From: Limnochorda sp. LNt
GTDB lineage: Bacteria > Bacillota > Limnochordia > Limnochordales > Geochordaceae
Length of the DNA: 64,000 nt
Assembly: GCF_035593265.1 (NCBI RefSeq)
Contig: NZ_CP141614.1
Span: 310,001-374,000 of the forward strand
Direction of reading: 5' to 3'
Shown: one piece after another, positions 49,997 through 58,349 of the stretch
How the letters are laid out: each line of letters opens with the position of its first letter
Position numbering within the stretch: position 1 is the first letter of the stretch
Program-made: the position numbers and the translations under genes
Notes under the pieces: model-generated
What the model saw: only the letters and a program-made list of their open reading frames with translations
Told to the model about the DNA's origin: nothing
Databases searched by the model: none

Positions 49997-50755
49997 TCAG
50001 GGTTCGCCGGCCCGGGCCCGCAGGCCGGCCACGTCGACGAGGCGGATGCGGCGACGGCCCAGGCGTTGGATGAGTCCCTCGGCCTCGAGGGCTTGCAGCT
50101 TGCGGCTGATGGTCTCCTGGTGGGTGCCCAGGAGCTTGGCCAGCTCCTCCTGCGCCAGCGGGAGGGTGACCGTCTGCCCGTCGACCGGGGCGCTGCGGCT
50201 GCGGGCCAGCTTGAGCAGCAGCGCAGCGATGCGGCTTTCGACGGGGTGAATGGCCAGGCGTTCGACGAGGCTTTCCAGCTCGTGGATGCGGGCGGCCAGG
50301 GCCCGCAACATGGTGAGGCTGGCCTCGGGGTTGCGCTGCAACACCTGCCGGACGCCGGTCAGGTCCAGCATGCAGACCTGGCTCGGCTCGAGGGCGACGG
50401 CGGTGGCCTCGAGGGGATCGGGGGCGAAGAGGGCCCTCTCGCCGAAGAAGTCGCCGGGCCCCAGCAGCCGCACCACTTGCTCGCGCCCGTTGGGAGCCAC
50501 CCGGGTCACCTTGACCAGGCCCTCGGCGACGACGAAGAACCGGCCCGGCGACTCCAGCGCGCCGACGATGGTCTCGCCCCGGCGCACCCGGCGAGCGGAG
50601 GCCAAACCGGCCAGCTCGGCCATTTCCTTGCGAGGGAGCCCTCGAAAGAGCGAGACGCGCTGGAAGCAGGTCATCGGCAGCGCGTAGCTGCCGCCGGCCT
50701 CGGGCTCGCCCGTGGCCGGCTGGCCGGTGAGGATCGGCTCCGGTCCGGACGGCAT
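49997..50755 (-). CDS. Crp/Fnr family transcriptional regulator
   Basis: A 252-residue regulator. A cyclic-nucleotide-binding-like beta-barrel (about residues 35-145; FFVVAEGLVKVTRVAPNGRE, LLGPGDFFGERALFAPDP) is joined by a long dimer helix (LRALAARIHELESLVERLA) to a winged helix-turn-helix (QEELAKLLGTHQETISRKLQALEAEGLI, given in parts: QEELAKLLGTHQETISRKL). No N-terminal cysteine cluster of FNR type is seen, so the signal is not an FNR-like Fe-S centre. The ATG at 50755 has GACGAGGATC upstream. An earlier ATG at 50788 lacks a ribosome site and directly follows a -10-like TGATAA. It precedes the metal operon in the same direction and is its likely regulator. Confidence 0.85.
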   Translation of the reverse strand: MPSGPEPILTGQPATGEPEAGGSYALPMTCFQRVSLFRGLPRKEMAELAGLASARRVRRGETIVGALESPGRFFVVAEGLVKVTRVAPNGREQVVRLLGPGDFFGERALFAPDPLEATAVALEPSQVCMLDLTGVRQVLQRNPEASLTMLRALAARIHELESLVERLAIHPVESRIAALLLKLARSRSAPVDGQTVTLPLAQEELAKLLGTHQETISRKLQALEAEGLIQRLGRRRIRLVDVAGLRARAGEP

Positions 50756-50821
50756 GATCCTCGTCGTCAGCTCCCGTCCGGTGTCCATCTTATCACGCCC
50801 GGATCGGCTCGCCCGGAGCCC

Positions 50822-50902
50822 TCACACCCGCAGCCGGTAACCGACGCCGCGGACCGTCTCGACCCCTCCGCGCGTGGAGGGCGCAGCCCGAGGATGGCGT
50901 AC
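50822..50902 (-). pseudogene. C-terminal remnant of an OmpR/PhoB-type response regulator
   Basis: About 26 codons ending in GGVETVRGVGYRLRV and a stop are the unmistakable end of an OmpR-family winged helix. Upstream in frame only VRHPRAAPSTR can be aligned (normally VRHLRRKL...). The receiver domain, linker and most of the DNA-binding domain are gone. It is a deletion scar beside the Crp/Fnr gene, and no sensor kinase is nearby. Confidence 0.75.
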
Positions 50903-50967
50903 GGCAGATTGACTCGTCTTCAACGGGAGAGAAGCGGACGCCGCGCAAGCCAGGAGGGAGCGACGCC

Positions 50968-51903
50968 ATGGGAGCGGTGAGCCAGGAGCGGGTCCTGCGG
51001 GGAGGGGCTGCTTCCGAGCCGTGGGGCGGGGTGGCGCGGGTGGTGGGGGCGGGGCTGCTCTGGGGCACGACGGGTACGGCCCAGGCCCTGGCACCGCCAG
51101 GCACCTACCCTCTCGGTCTCGGCGCCGCCCGGCTCATCGTCGGCGGCGGGGCCCTGTTGGCGCTGGCGTTTCGGCGCGGCGCGCTGAGCCGACCGGAACG
51201 CCGCGACTGGATCCGCATCGCTCTGGCGGCCGTCTGCATGGCGACCTACCAGCCCCTCTTCTTCGCGGGGGTGGGCCGGGCCGGGGTGGCCGTGGGCACC
51301 CTGGTAGGGCTCGGTTCGGCTCCGGTGGTGGCGGGCCTGCTCGACGGCCTGCGTCGCCGCCGATGGCCCGGAGGCCGCTGGACGGTAGCCACGGCCCTGG
51401 CCATCGTGGGCTGCGCCTTGCTGGCCGGGGTGGCGGAGGGCGGGGGTACGACGGATCCGGTCGGCATCGCGCTGGCCGTCGGAGCCGGCGCCGCCTACGC
51501 CTCTTACACCGTGGTCAACAAGGAGATGGTCACCCGCTACCGCCCCGAAGCCCTGACGGCCATCACCTTCGCGCTGGCGGCCCTGCTCCTCTCACCGGCG
51601 CTGCTGACAGGCCCGAGGGAGTGGCTGGTGCAGGCGCGAGGAGTGGCTGTGGTGCTGCACCTGGGGCTGGTGGCCACCGCGGCGGCCTACTTGCTCTTCG
51701 TGCGGGGCCTGGCCAGCCTGCCCGCGCCTACCGCGACGACCCTCTCCCTTTCCGAGCCGGTGACAGCGGCCGTCTTGGGGATGGTGGTGCTGGGCGAGCG
51801 GCTCACCGCCCTTTCGTGGGTAGGAGCCCTGGCCGTCGTCGCGGCCATCGTCGTGCTGGCCCGGGCGGAAGGGAGCCGGGCCGACGCAACGCACCGCACC
51901 TGA
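50968..51903 (+). CDS. EamA/DMT family transporter
   Basis: A 311-residue membrane protein with about ten hydrophobic segments arranged as two EamA repeats. The first repeat has GLLWGTTGTAQALAP and ARLIVGGGALLALAF; the second GAGAAYASYTVVNKEMVTRY and TTLSLSEPVTAAVLGMVVLGE, given here as LSLSEPVTAAVLGM. This is typical of drug/metabolite exporters of the RhaT/RarD group. The substrate is unknown. The ATG at 50968 follows CAGGAGGGAGCGACGCC. It stands between the response-regulator scar and the ECF sigma gene. Confidence 0.84.
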   Translation: MGAVSQERVLRGGAASEPWGGVARVVGAGLLWGTTGTAQALAPPGTYPLGLGAARLIVGGGALLALAFRRGALSRPERRDWIRIALAAVCMATYQPLFFAGVGRAGVAVGTLVGLGSAPVVAGLLDGLRRRRWPGGRWTVATALAIVGCALLAGVAEGGGTTDPVGIALAVGAGAAYASYTVVNKEMVTRYRPEALTAITFALAALLLSPALLTGPREWLVQARGVAVVLHLGLVATAAAYLLFVRGLASLPAPTATTLSLSEPVTAAVLGMVVLGERLTALSWVGALAVVAAIVVLARAEGSRADATHRT

Positions 51904-52072
51904 GTCTCGTCGGCTGCAGCTCCGAGCAGAGCCACAAGAAGTAGGCAACGCCGGCGCCCCCTCCTCACCATGGCGGGCGTTTCCTTTGCGCAGGAGAATT
52001 CCGAGCGTACCGTATCGTTTCAGCGGTTCTATCCGTGGAAGGGAGTAGAAACCCAAGGAGGAGGACGGCGCC

Positions 52073-53026
52073 TTGACGGAACCGCAGGCCTTGCACGAGT
52101 TGGGCAGGAGCGTCTACCAGCTCGCGACGACCTTTCAGCAGATGATCGAACCCCACCGCCCCGCCCTCTGGCGGTACTGCCTCCGACTGACAGGCTCGGC
52201 GTGGGACGCGGAGGACCTGGTCCAGGAGACGCTGATGCGCGCCTTCGCCCGGCTGACCCACTGGCAGCCCCTGGAGCCCCGGGCTTACCTTTTCCGCATC
52301 GCCTCCAACGCCTGGATCGACCAGCAACGCCGGACGAGGGGCGTCCGGGAGGAGCTGGACGAGGGCGACCCGACGACCGCTGCGGAGACCGGAGGGACCC
52401 AGGTGGACCCCGCGGAGACGCTGGCGGCGATGGAACACCTGGTCGGGCTGCTGCCGCCGCGCCAGCGCGTGGTCGTCCTCCTCATCGACGTCTTCGACTT
52501 CACGGCCGCCGAAGTGGCCGGGATGATCGGTTCGACCGAAGGGGCGGTGAAGGCGGCCGTGCACCGCGCACGGTCCACCCTGCGCGCCGCCGCGGACCGA
52601 CCGGAGCCGCCGAGGGTGGTCCCTGTCACCCGTCCGTCGAGCCGCGTGGTAGCGGCCTACCTGGAGGCCTTCAACCGGCGGGACCCGGACGGCATCGCCG
52701 CCCTCCTCACCGACGACGCGACCTGCGACATCGTCGGCCTGGGCGTCGAGTACGGCAAGGAGACGATCCGCAAGTACTCCCTGGCCGACTGGGCTGCCGA
52801 GCCGGAGGACCAGTGGGCCGAACTGGGCGTGCTGGACGGGCGGGAGACGGTCTTCGTCTATTACCGCACCCCCGAGCACGAGAAGGCGCTGGCCTGGCTG
52901 ATCACGCTCGGCACCGCCGGGGAGCGGATCACCGCGATCAATGGGTACTACTTCTGCCCGGAGCTGATCCGGTATGCCGCCGAACGGCTCGGCGTCCCGG
53001 CCATCACGCACGGGTACCGTGTCTAG
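52073..53026 (+). CDS. ECF-type sigma factor with SnoaL-like C-terminal domain
   Basis: A 317-residue RNA polymerase sigma factor. Region 2 has AWDAEDLVQETLMRAFARLTHW and region 4 has LPPRQRVVVLLIDVFDFTAAE then STEGAVKAAVHRAR. The C-terminal 110 residues (VAAYLEAFNRRDPDGIAALL, VFVYYRTPEHEKAL) form an NTF2/SnoaL-like domain, as in SigJ and ECF41-like sigmas where it controls activity in place of an anti-sigma factor. The TTG start has AAGGAGGAGGACGG about eight bases upstream. A VOC gene and a DinB fragment follow, a common companionship for such sigmas. Confidence 0.87.
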   Translation: MTEPQALHELGRSVYQLATTFQQMIEPHRPALWRYCLRLTGSAWDAEDLVQETLMRAFARLTHWQPLEPRAYLFRIASNAWIDQQRRTRGVREELDEGDPTTAAETGGTQVDPAETLAAMEHLVGLLPPRQRVVVLLIDVFDFTAAEVAGMIGSTEGAVKAAVHRARSTLRAAADRPEPPRVVPVTRPSSRVVAAYLEAFNRRDPDGIAALLTDDATCDIVGLGVEYGKETIRKYSLADWAAEPEDQWAELGVLDGRETVFVYYRTPEHEKALAWLITLGTAGERITAINGYYFCPELIRYAAERLGVPAITHGYRV

Positions 53027-53047
53027 CCCGCAAAGGAGGCACAGGCC

Positions 53048-53440
53048 ATGAACCAGCGCCCTTCGACCGCCGTCCGTGTCGCGGACCTCAACCGGAGCGT
53101 CGCCTTCTACACGAAACTGGCCGGATTCACCCTGATCGAGCACCGCCCGGAGGCAGACGTGGCGGTTGTCGCGTACAACGGTTGCCCGCTTCTGCTGGCG
53201 GGCCCCGCCGCCGCTGACCTCGCGGCGTACCTGAGCGAGGTGAACAAGGTTGAGAAACCCGGGGCGGTCCTCCACTTCCCCCCTTCCGGGGAGATCGACG
53301 AGATGCTGGCGACCTACCAGGCCAGGGGAATTCCGGGGGTCAAACTGGAGGAGACCTGGTGGGGCGACCGGACCCTCACCTTCCCGATACCTGGGCGGAG
53401 GCGCTCGACTACGCCGGCCGGCCCATCGGCCCTGCCGTAG
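53048..53440 (+). pseudogene. VOC/glyoxalase-family protein with lost C-terminus
   Basis: About 112 residues of a vicinal-oxygen-chelate domain: VRVADLNRSVAFYTKLAGF, VAVVAYNGCPLLLAG, EIDEMLATYQARGIPGVKL and WWGDRTLTFP. VOC proteins normally continue with D-P-D/E-G and a last strand holding a metal-ligand glutamate. Here, after TLTFPIPG, the frame runs into RRRSTTPAG and stops at 53440. At the same spot a DinB sequence begins in another frame, so a deletion has probably joined two genes. AAAGGAGGCACAGGCC precedes the ATG. It is likely non-functional or altered. Confidence 0.7.
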
Positions 53441-53628
53441 CCCTCTTCCGGGCGGTCCGCGAGCACCTGGTCCAGCTCCTGCGGCACCTGCCCGGAGCCA
53501 TGGACCGCTACGTCGTGACGCCGACAGGGGAGCGGCATCCGGTTGGCCAGGCGATCAGCATGGTGGCCAGCCATGCCCTGGGCCACATCGAACAGATTCT
53601 CGTGACCCGCAGAGTGCACGGCAGGTAG
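53389..53628 (+). pseudogene. DinB-family C-terminal fragment
   Basis: From about 53389 an open frame reads DTWAEALDYAGRPIGPAVALF, LLRHLPGAMDRYVV and SHALGHIEQILVTRRVHGR. This is the C-terminal part of a DinB/YfiT-type four-helix protein, including the last metal-ligand histidine region (SHALGHIEQI). The N-terminal half is missing, replaced by the VOC gene. It ends 87 bp before the CRISPR array. Confidence 0.65.
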
Positions 53629-53715
53629 GCCCCTGGCGGGCTTTCCGCCCGCGCTCCATCACCCACATCCGCCGGCGAAGATGGGTGAACGGGCCGGGCA
53701 ATATGGCTACGACGG

Positions 53716-55939
53716 GCTTCAATAGAGCCGCTGGTTTACACCAGCGGTAGGTCCATCCGAGTGCCCGCTCTCGACGGCACAGGTCCTACTTCAATGGGGC
53801 CGCTGGTTTACACCAGCGGTAGGTCGTGTCCTTTTGCCACCGCCGCCAGCCCGCTGCCAGCCTTCAATGGGGCCGCTGGTTTACACCAGCGGTAGGCTGC
53901 CCCCGGGCCTGGAGGGTGGCCAAATCCGTGATGGCTTCAATGGGGCCGCTGGTTTACACCAGCGGTAGGCGCCGTCGTCGTCGGGCAGATGCACCTTCCC
54001 ATCGCGCTTCAATGGGGCCGCTGGTTTACACCAGCGGTAGGGAGGAGCATCTCGGCCAGGGTCTCCCTGGAGACCCAGGGCTTCAATGGGGCCGCTGGTT
54101 TACACCAGCGGTAGGCCCGAGCTGCCGCCTGTTGTATGTTCAAGATGGCGCTTCAATGGGGCCGCTGGTTTACACCAGCGGTAGGGCCAAGGAGAAGTCG
54201 AAGCAGCAGGCGCTGCGGAAGTGGCTTCAATGGGGCCGCTGGTTTACACCAGCGGTAGGCAGTGCTGGTGCGGGTTTGACCGTTCCACGCGCGCGTGGCT
54301 TCAATGGGGCCGCTGGTTTACACCAGCGGTAGGTACTTCATCCCTGTAAAACTGGCAACCCAAAGAGTGTGCTTCAATGGGGCCGCTGGTTTACACCAGC
54401 GGTAGGGCTTCTGCTGGAGTGTGGCAAGGTCGGTCACATCGGGGCTTCAATGGGGCCGCTGGTTTACACCAGCGGTAGGGGCCGATCGCCAGCGCCGTGG
54501 CGATTCCCGCGATGTAGCCGCTTCAATGGGGCCGCTGGTTTACACCAGCGGTAGGCCGCCTCACGACGCAAGGGAGTGCGTGCAGAACAGGGCTTCAATG
54601 GGGCCGCTGGTTTACACCAGCGGTAGGCCGGGTTCGCGAGGCCGACACCGAGCGCCTCGCGGATGCTTCAATGGGGCCGCTGGTTTACACCAGCGGTAGG
54701 GGGGGATAGTCAGCCCACGGCCTCGAAGCTGCTGCAGCTTCAATGGGGCCGCTGGTTTACACCAGCGGTAGGGGAGGAGGAGCTGACCCATCGCGTCGCC
54801 ATGCTCCGCGCTTCAATGGAGCCGCTGGTTTACACCAGCGGTAGGGTGGCCCCCACCGAGCCGTAGTCGTAAAGCCGCAACGCTTCAATGGAGCCGCTGG
54901 TTTACACCAGCGGTAGGTTGACAATCTCATACAGGAGGGATCCTCAATGGCACGCTTCAATGGAGCCGCTGGTTTACACCAGCGGTAGGCCGTCAAGCAC
55001 AAGGCGGAACTCGCCGCCAAGGTAGTGCTTCAATGGAGCCGCTGGTTTACACCAGCGGTAGGCGCTTGGGGCCTGACCTGGCTGCCGGACGCTAGAACGC
55101 TTCAATGGAGCCGCTGGTTTACACCAGCGGTAGGCCTGCGAGAGTGGCGTCACTTCCCGATGCTAAGAGGAAGCGCTTCAATGGAGCCGCTGGTTTACAC
55201 CAGCGGTAGGCGGCCCCGAATGACCGCTCTCCCAGCCCCCCGAGCAGCTTCAATGGAGCCGCTGGTTTACACCAGCGGTAGGCATCAGCATGGGTGCCGA
55301 GATCAGGGTGATTGACCTGCTTCAATGGAGCCGCTGGTTTACACCAGCGGTAGGTCGCATCTCGCCAAGGATGCGGTCGAGCGCCTCCTCGCTTCAATGG
55401 AGCCGCTGGTTTACACCAGCGGTAGGCCTGATGGTCGTATGCTACACCGAGGACGAGGAGCTGGCTTCAATGGAGCCGCTGGTTTACACCAGCGGTAGGT
55501 GGACTGCCGACTTCCGGGTCGGCACGCTTTGGATCGCTTCAATGGAGCCGCTGGTTTACACCAGCGGTAGGGATCACCAGCGTGCCGGTGTCGGGCTCGA
55601 TTTCGATGAGCTTCAATGGAGCCGCTGGTTTACACCAGCGGTAGGGTTCACGCGGCTCGAATCAAGGTGATATGCCGGATAGAGCTTCAATGGAGCCGCT
55701 GGTTTACACCAGCGGTAGGGTTCACGCGGCTCGAATCAAGGTGATATGCCGGATAGAGCTTCAATGGAGCCGCTGGTTTACACCAGCGGTAGGGACGCGT
55801 ATCGCCGAAGGGGAGACTGACTACGCCCCGGCTTCAATGGAGCCGCTGGTTTACACCAGCGGTAGGTTGCCGGGGAGCGTCTGCTCGGCGCACGGGTTGG
55901 TAGGCTTCAATGGAGCCGCTGGTTTACACCAGCGGTAGG
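53716..55939 (-). CRISPR. CRISPR array, 31 repeats of 36 bp, 30 spacers (type I-G)
   Basis: Thirty-one 36-bp repeats alternate with 30 spacers of 34-40 bp. In crRNA orientation (leftwards) the repeat begins CCTACCGCTGGTGTAAACC and ends ATTGAAGC. It contains an 8-bp stem CCGCTGGT/ACCAGCGG with a four-base loop. The ATTGAAGC end, the leader and the cas genes on the right all place the leader-proximal end at 55939. Plus-strand repeat position 11 is G in repeats 2-15 from the left and A in repeats 16-31. Repeat 1 (53716-53751), the oldest, has A at both positions 9 and 11. Two adjacent spacers (55646-55683 and 55720-55757) are identical. Position 1 is G except in repeats 2 (A) and 3 (C). Confidence 0.97.
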
Positions 55940-56135
55940 GGGCTCCCTGGGGGAGCCTTGTCGCTCTAGGGCCGGAGAGGCGTGTTGCGAGACCCCTGGG
56001 CAGAGGCGACCGCGACTGCCGCTCGCTATCCCACGAGCGAGGGCCGGGAGGCCTTGGCACACGTGGGCTACGAGCGCCTCCGGGCTCTTGTGCATCACTG
56101 AACCGCTCGCAGATGCCATCTCTTGCCATCCTTCG
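55940..56135 (-). promoter_or_regulatory. CRISPR leader region
   Basis: The 196 bp between cas2 and the first repeat should contain the leader and array promoter, reading leftwards. It is not AT-rich. Directly at the leader-repeat junction is a perfect 7-bp inverted repeat, GGCTCCC-TGG-GGGAGCC (55941-55957), which might guide integration. On the opposite strand a 39-codon frame (55982-56101) has normal codon bias but no recognisable product. Confidence 0.65.
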
Positions 56136-56435
56136 TCACACCACCACAGCCCCGGGCACACCCGGGTCCGAGAGCGGGGCGCCAACGAACTCTATCCGTT
56201 CCGACAACTTCTCCCCTGGCGGTCCCAGGTTGATGATAAGCAGACGGTCTTGACGGGGGTGGATGAGTTCGGACAGGTGCGCGACCATGAGAGCTTTCTC
56301 CTTCTGCGACAACATGCATCGGAAGACGGAGTACTGCAGCGGGTCTCCATAGCCGAGCATGGCTCGGTGAACCCGGCGCAGTCGCTTCTCGTCGGTGATG
56401 TCGTAGCAAACCAGGTAGTAGTGCCGCATGGTCAT
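56136..56435 (-). CDS. cas2: CRISPR-associated protein Cas2
   Basis: A 99-residue Cas2 that bridges two Cas1 dimers in the spacer-integration complex. HYYLVCYDITDEKRLRRVHR carries the strand-1 aspartate of the ferredoxin-like fold, followed by YGDPLQYSVFRCMLSQKEK and DRLLIINLGP. The ATG at 56435 shares one base with the cas4-cas1 stop (TGATG), so translation is coupled. GTG at 56438 and ATG at 56429 are alternative starts. It is the last cas gene before the leader. Confidence 0.94.
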   Translation of the reverse strand: MTMRHYYLVCYDITDEKRLRRVHRAMLGYGDPLQYSVFRCMLSQKEKALMVAHLSELIHPRQDRLLIINLGPPGEKLSERIEFVGAPLSDPGVPGAVVV

Positions 56436-58267
56436 CACCGGGTGACGAACCCAGGATACTCCGGGATCTCTCCCAGGAGGTATCGCCCGAGAAGGCGCGC
56501 CTGCACTTCGAAGACGCGGCGGTAGCTGACCGAGTATCCGAAAACCGGGTGCCGCACGAGTGTCGCCAGACGTCGTTCATACGCTGCGATGAACCGCCGG
56601 CGCCCTGGCTCCGTTAGGGCCGTTCCCCCAGCCCCTACCACGAAGTCGCTCCGGGTTATCTCACCGTTGTTGATCACCGTGATGACCACTGAGTCCGCGA
56701 TGATGGGGCGAAACTCCTCCATCATGTCGAGTGCGAGAGCTGGCTTGCCCCACTTGGGACGGTGGTAGAACCCCAAGTAGGGGTCGAAGCCGACGGCCAG
56801 GAGAGTGACCGTGAAATCCTTGACCAAGAGGGAGTACGCGTAGGATAGGAGCGCGTTGACCGGATCTCGCGGGGGGCGGCGGTTGCGCCCCTCGAAGTCG
56901 AAGCCAAGCTCGCCGGCGCTCGTCTGCGGGGGTTTCAGCATTCCCTTGAAATGGGAGAAGTAGATGCGTGCAGCCGTCCCCTCGATGCCGAGCAAGCTTT
57001 CCACGCTGGTGGCTGCCCTGGCTTCTTCGGCCAGCCGCGCCAGGGCATCGAGGGCCTCCTCAGGTCGGTCGGTGTGGTTTCGCCGCAGAAGGACCCGACT
57101 GTTCAGAATCTTGGCTGCCACGAATCGGCGCGCCAGCTCCAACGAGCGTTGGGGGTTCGCAGCCGTCTCAAACTGCCGGCATCTGAGCTCAACGTTCTTG
57201 TTGGTCAAGCCGGTGGTGAGAGCCGTGAACCAACCCCCATAGGAGAAGTGACAGATCGGGATACCCCGTCCGGCCAGGTCCCGTAGTGCCTGGGCGGAGA
57301 TCTGCACATTGCCTATCAGGCAGACCTGAGAGATGTCCAGCACCCGGACATCTGCCCGAGTTTCGCCGCGGATGCTGACGACGACTCGCTCCCCCGAGCG
57401 GCGTACCTGGGCGCCTTGTTCCTGCACGTAGAGCGGCATGGCGTCGCTACGAGCTGGAAAGAGCCGGCGTACCTCCGGCTCGGTCCCGGCATGGTCCGAG
57501 CCCTCGTCGGAACGCGTCGTCTCCCCCGGCCCCGAAAGGGAGGGCACGCCCGCTTTGAGCAGGTTGGTCTCGTCAGGGAGGCAGATGCCGACCAGCGAGC
57601 ACCGCGGACACTTCGGGCTGTCCACCAACGGGGGAGGGATCTGCCCCGCTTCCGCCACCTCCAGGGCCTGCTGCACCAGTTCGAGAGTACGGGCCTCCAG
57701 CTCGGGTGTGAAGGGAACCTCGACGCGTCGCCGAGATGCGACGTAGTACAGCATTCCCTTGTGACAGGAGAAGCCGTTCTCTCGAAGGATCAGGCCCTGT
57801 GCACACAGTAGCACGCGGTCCGGCTCCCACGACTGCTCTGGCGTATCCGGCACCTCGCCCCGCTTGTAGTCGACAGGAGTGACGTTCAGCCCCTCTCCCT
57901 CTAGAAGGTCAATACGGGCAATGAGACGCAGCCGGGGCGCCGACAGCAGGACCGACCGGGCGCGAATGGGGCTATCCGCACCCGCGTCCGCATCGTCCCC
58001 TTGGGGCTCACCCCTCGACGACTCCGTGTCTGGCCCGTCGGGGGGCGGGTGGTCGGACTCTGACCTCTCGGCCCACATCGGGGCCGCCCCACCCGGCCGG
58101 TCCACCCGCCGGTGGTGGTAGCGGCCCTCGATGGTGTCCGCGGAGTCCTCCCACTCCCCTTGCACCCATTCCAGGTAGAACAGGCGCGGGCAGTAGGCGA
58201 ACTCATTGAGCATTCGGGCCGGGAGGAGGTCGGTGCTGCTCTTGTCCGATGCCGCAGCGTCAGTCAC
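56435..58267 (-). CDS. cas4-cas1: Cas4-Cas1 fusion protein
   Basis: A 610-residue adaptation fusion. The Cas4 part (residues 1-235) is a RecB-like nuclease with Asp120, Asp133 and Lys135 (VDYKRG) and four candidate [4Fe-4S] cysteines: Cys26 (FAYCPRLF) and Cys220, 223 and 229 (CPRCSLVGIC). An acidic, disordered stretch lies at 60-100. After a linker, the Cas1 part (about 285-610) has Glu429 (LLGIEGTAARIYF), His502 (FYHRPKWGKPALALD) and Asp514/Glu517. Cas4 trims prespacers at the PAM; Cas1 integrates them. This fusion is typical of type I-G. The GTG at 58267 has GGAGGAGAGG upstream. Confidence 0.95.
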   Translation of the reverse strand: MTDAAASDKSSTDLLPARMLNEFAYCPRLFYLEWVQGEWEDSADTIEGRYHHRRVDRPGGAAPMWAERSESDHPPPDGPDTESSRGEPQGDDADAGADSPIRARSVLLSAPRLRLIARIDLLEGEGLNVTPVDYKRGEVPDTPEQSWEPDRVLLCAQGLILRENGFSCHKGMLYYVASRRRVEVPFTPELEARTLELVQQALEVAEAGQIPPPLVDSPKCPRCSLVGICLPDETNLLKAGVPSLSGPGETTRSDEGSDHAGTEPEVRRLFPARSDAMPLYVQEQGAQVRRSGERVVVSIRGETRADVRVLDISQVCLIGNVQISAQALRDLAGRGIPICHFSYGGWFTALTTGLTNKNVELRCRQFETAANPQRSLELARRFVAAKILNSRVLLRRNHTDRPEEALDALARLAEEARAATSVESLLGIEGTAARIYFSHFKGMLKPPQTSAGELGFDFEGRNRRPPRDPVNALLSYAYSLLVKDFTVTLLAVGFDPYLGFYHRPKWGKPALALDMMEEFRPIIADSVVITVINNGEITRSDFVVGAGGTALTEPGRRRFIAAYERRLATLVRHPVFGYSVSYRRVFEVQARLLGRYLLGEIPEYPGFVTR

Positions 58268-58349
58268 GGGTCTCCTCTCCTCCTTGCGGGTATTCGCTTG
58301 TCAAGGTGCGAGGTAGGCACTCTTGTGCGAGAGGGCGTCCGTCAAGAGG

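Noticed and set aside
53826-55938. Plus-strand open frames through the array encoding repeated PLVYTSGR-type peptides
   Set aside because: They are translations of the CRISPR repeat and variable spacers, without ribosome sites. They do not represent genes.
55982-56101. Small gene opposing the CRISPR leader
   Set aside because: Thirty-nine codons with no recognisable family and a cramped ribosome site are too little to call a gene; mentioned only as a leader oddity.
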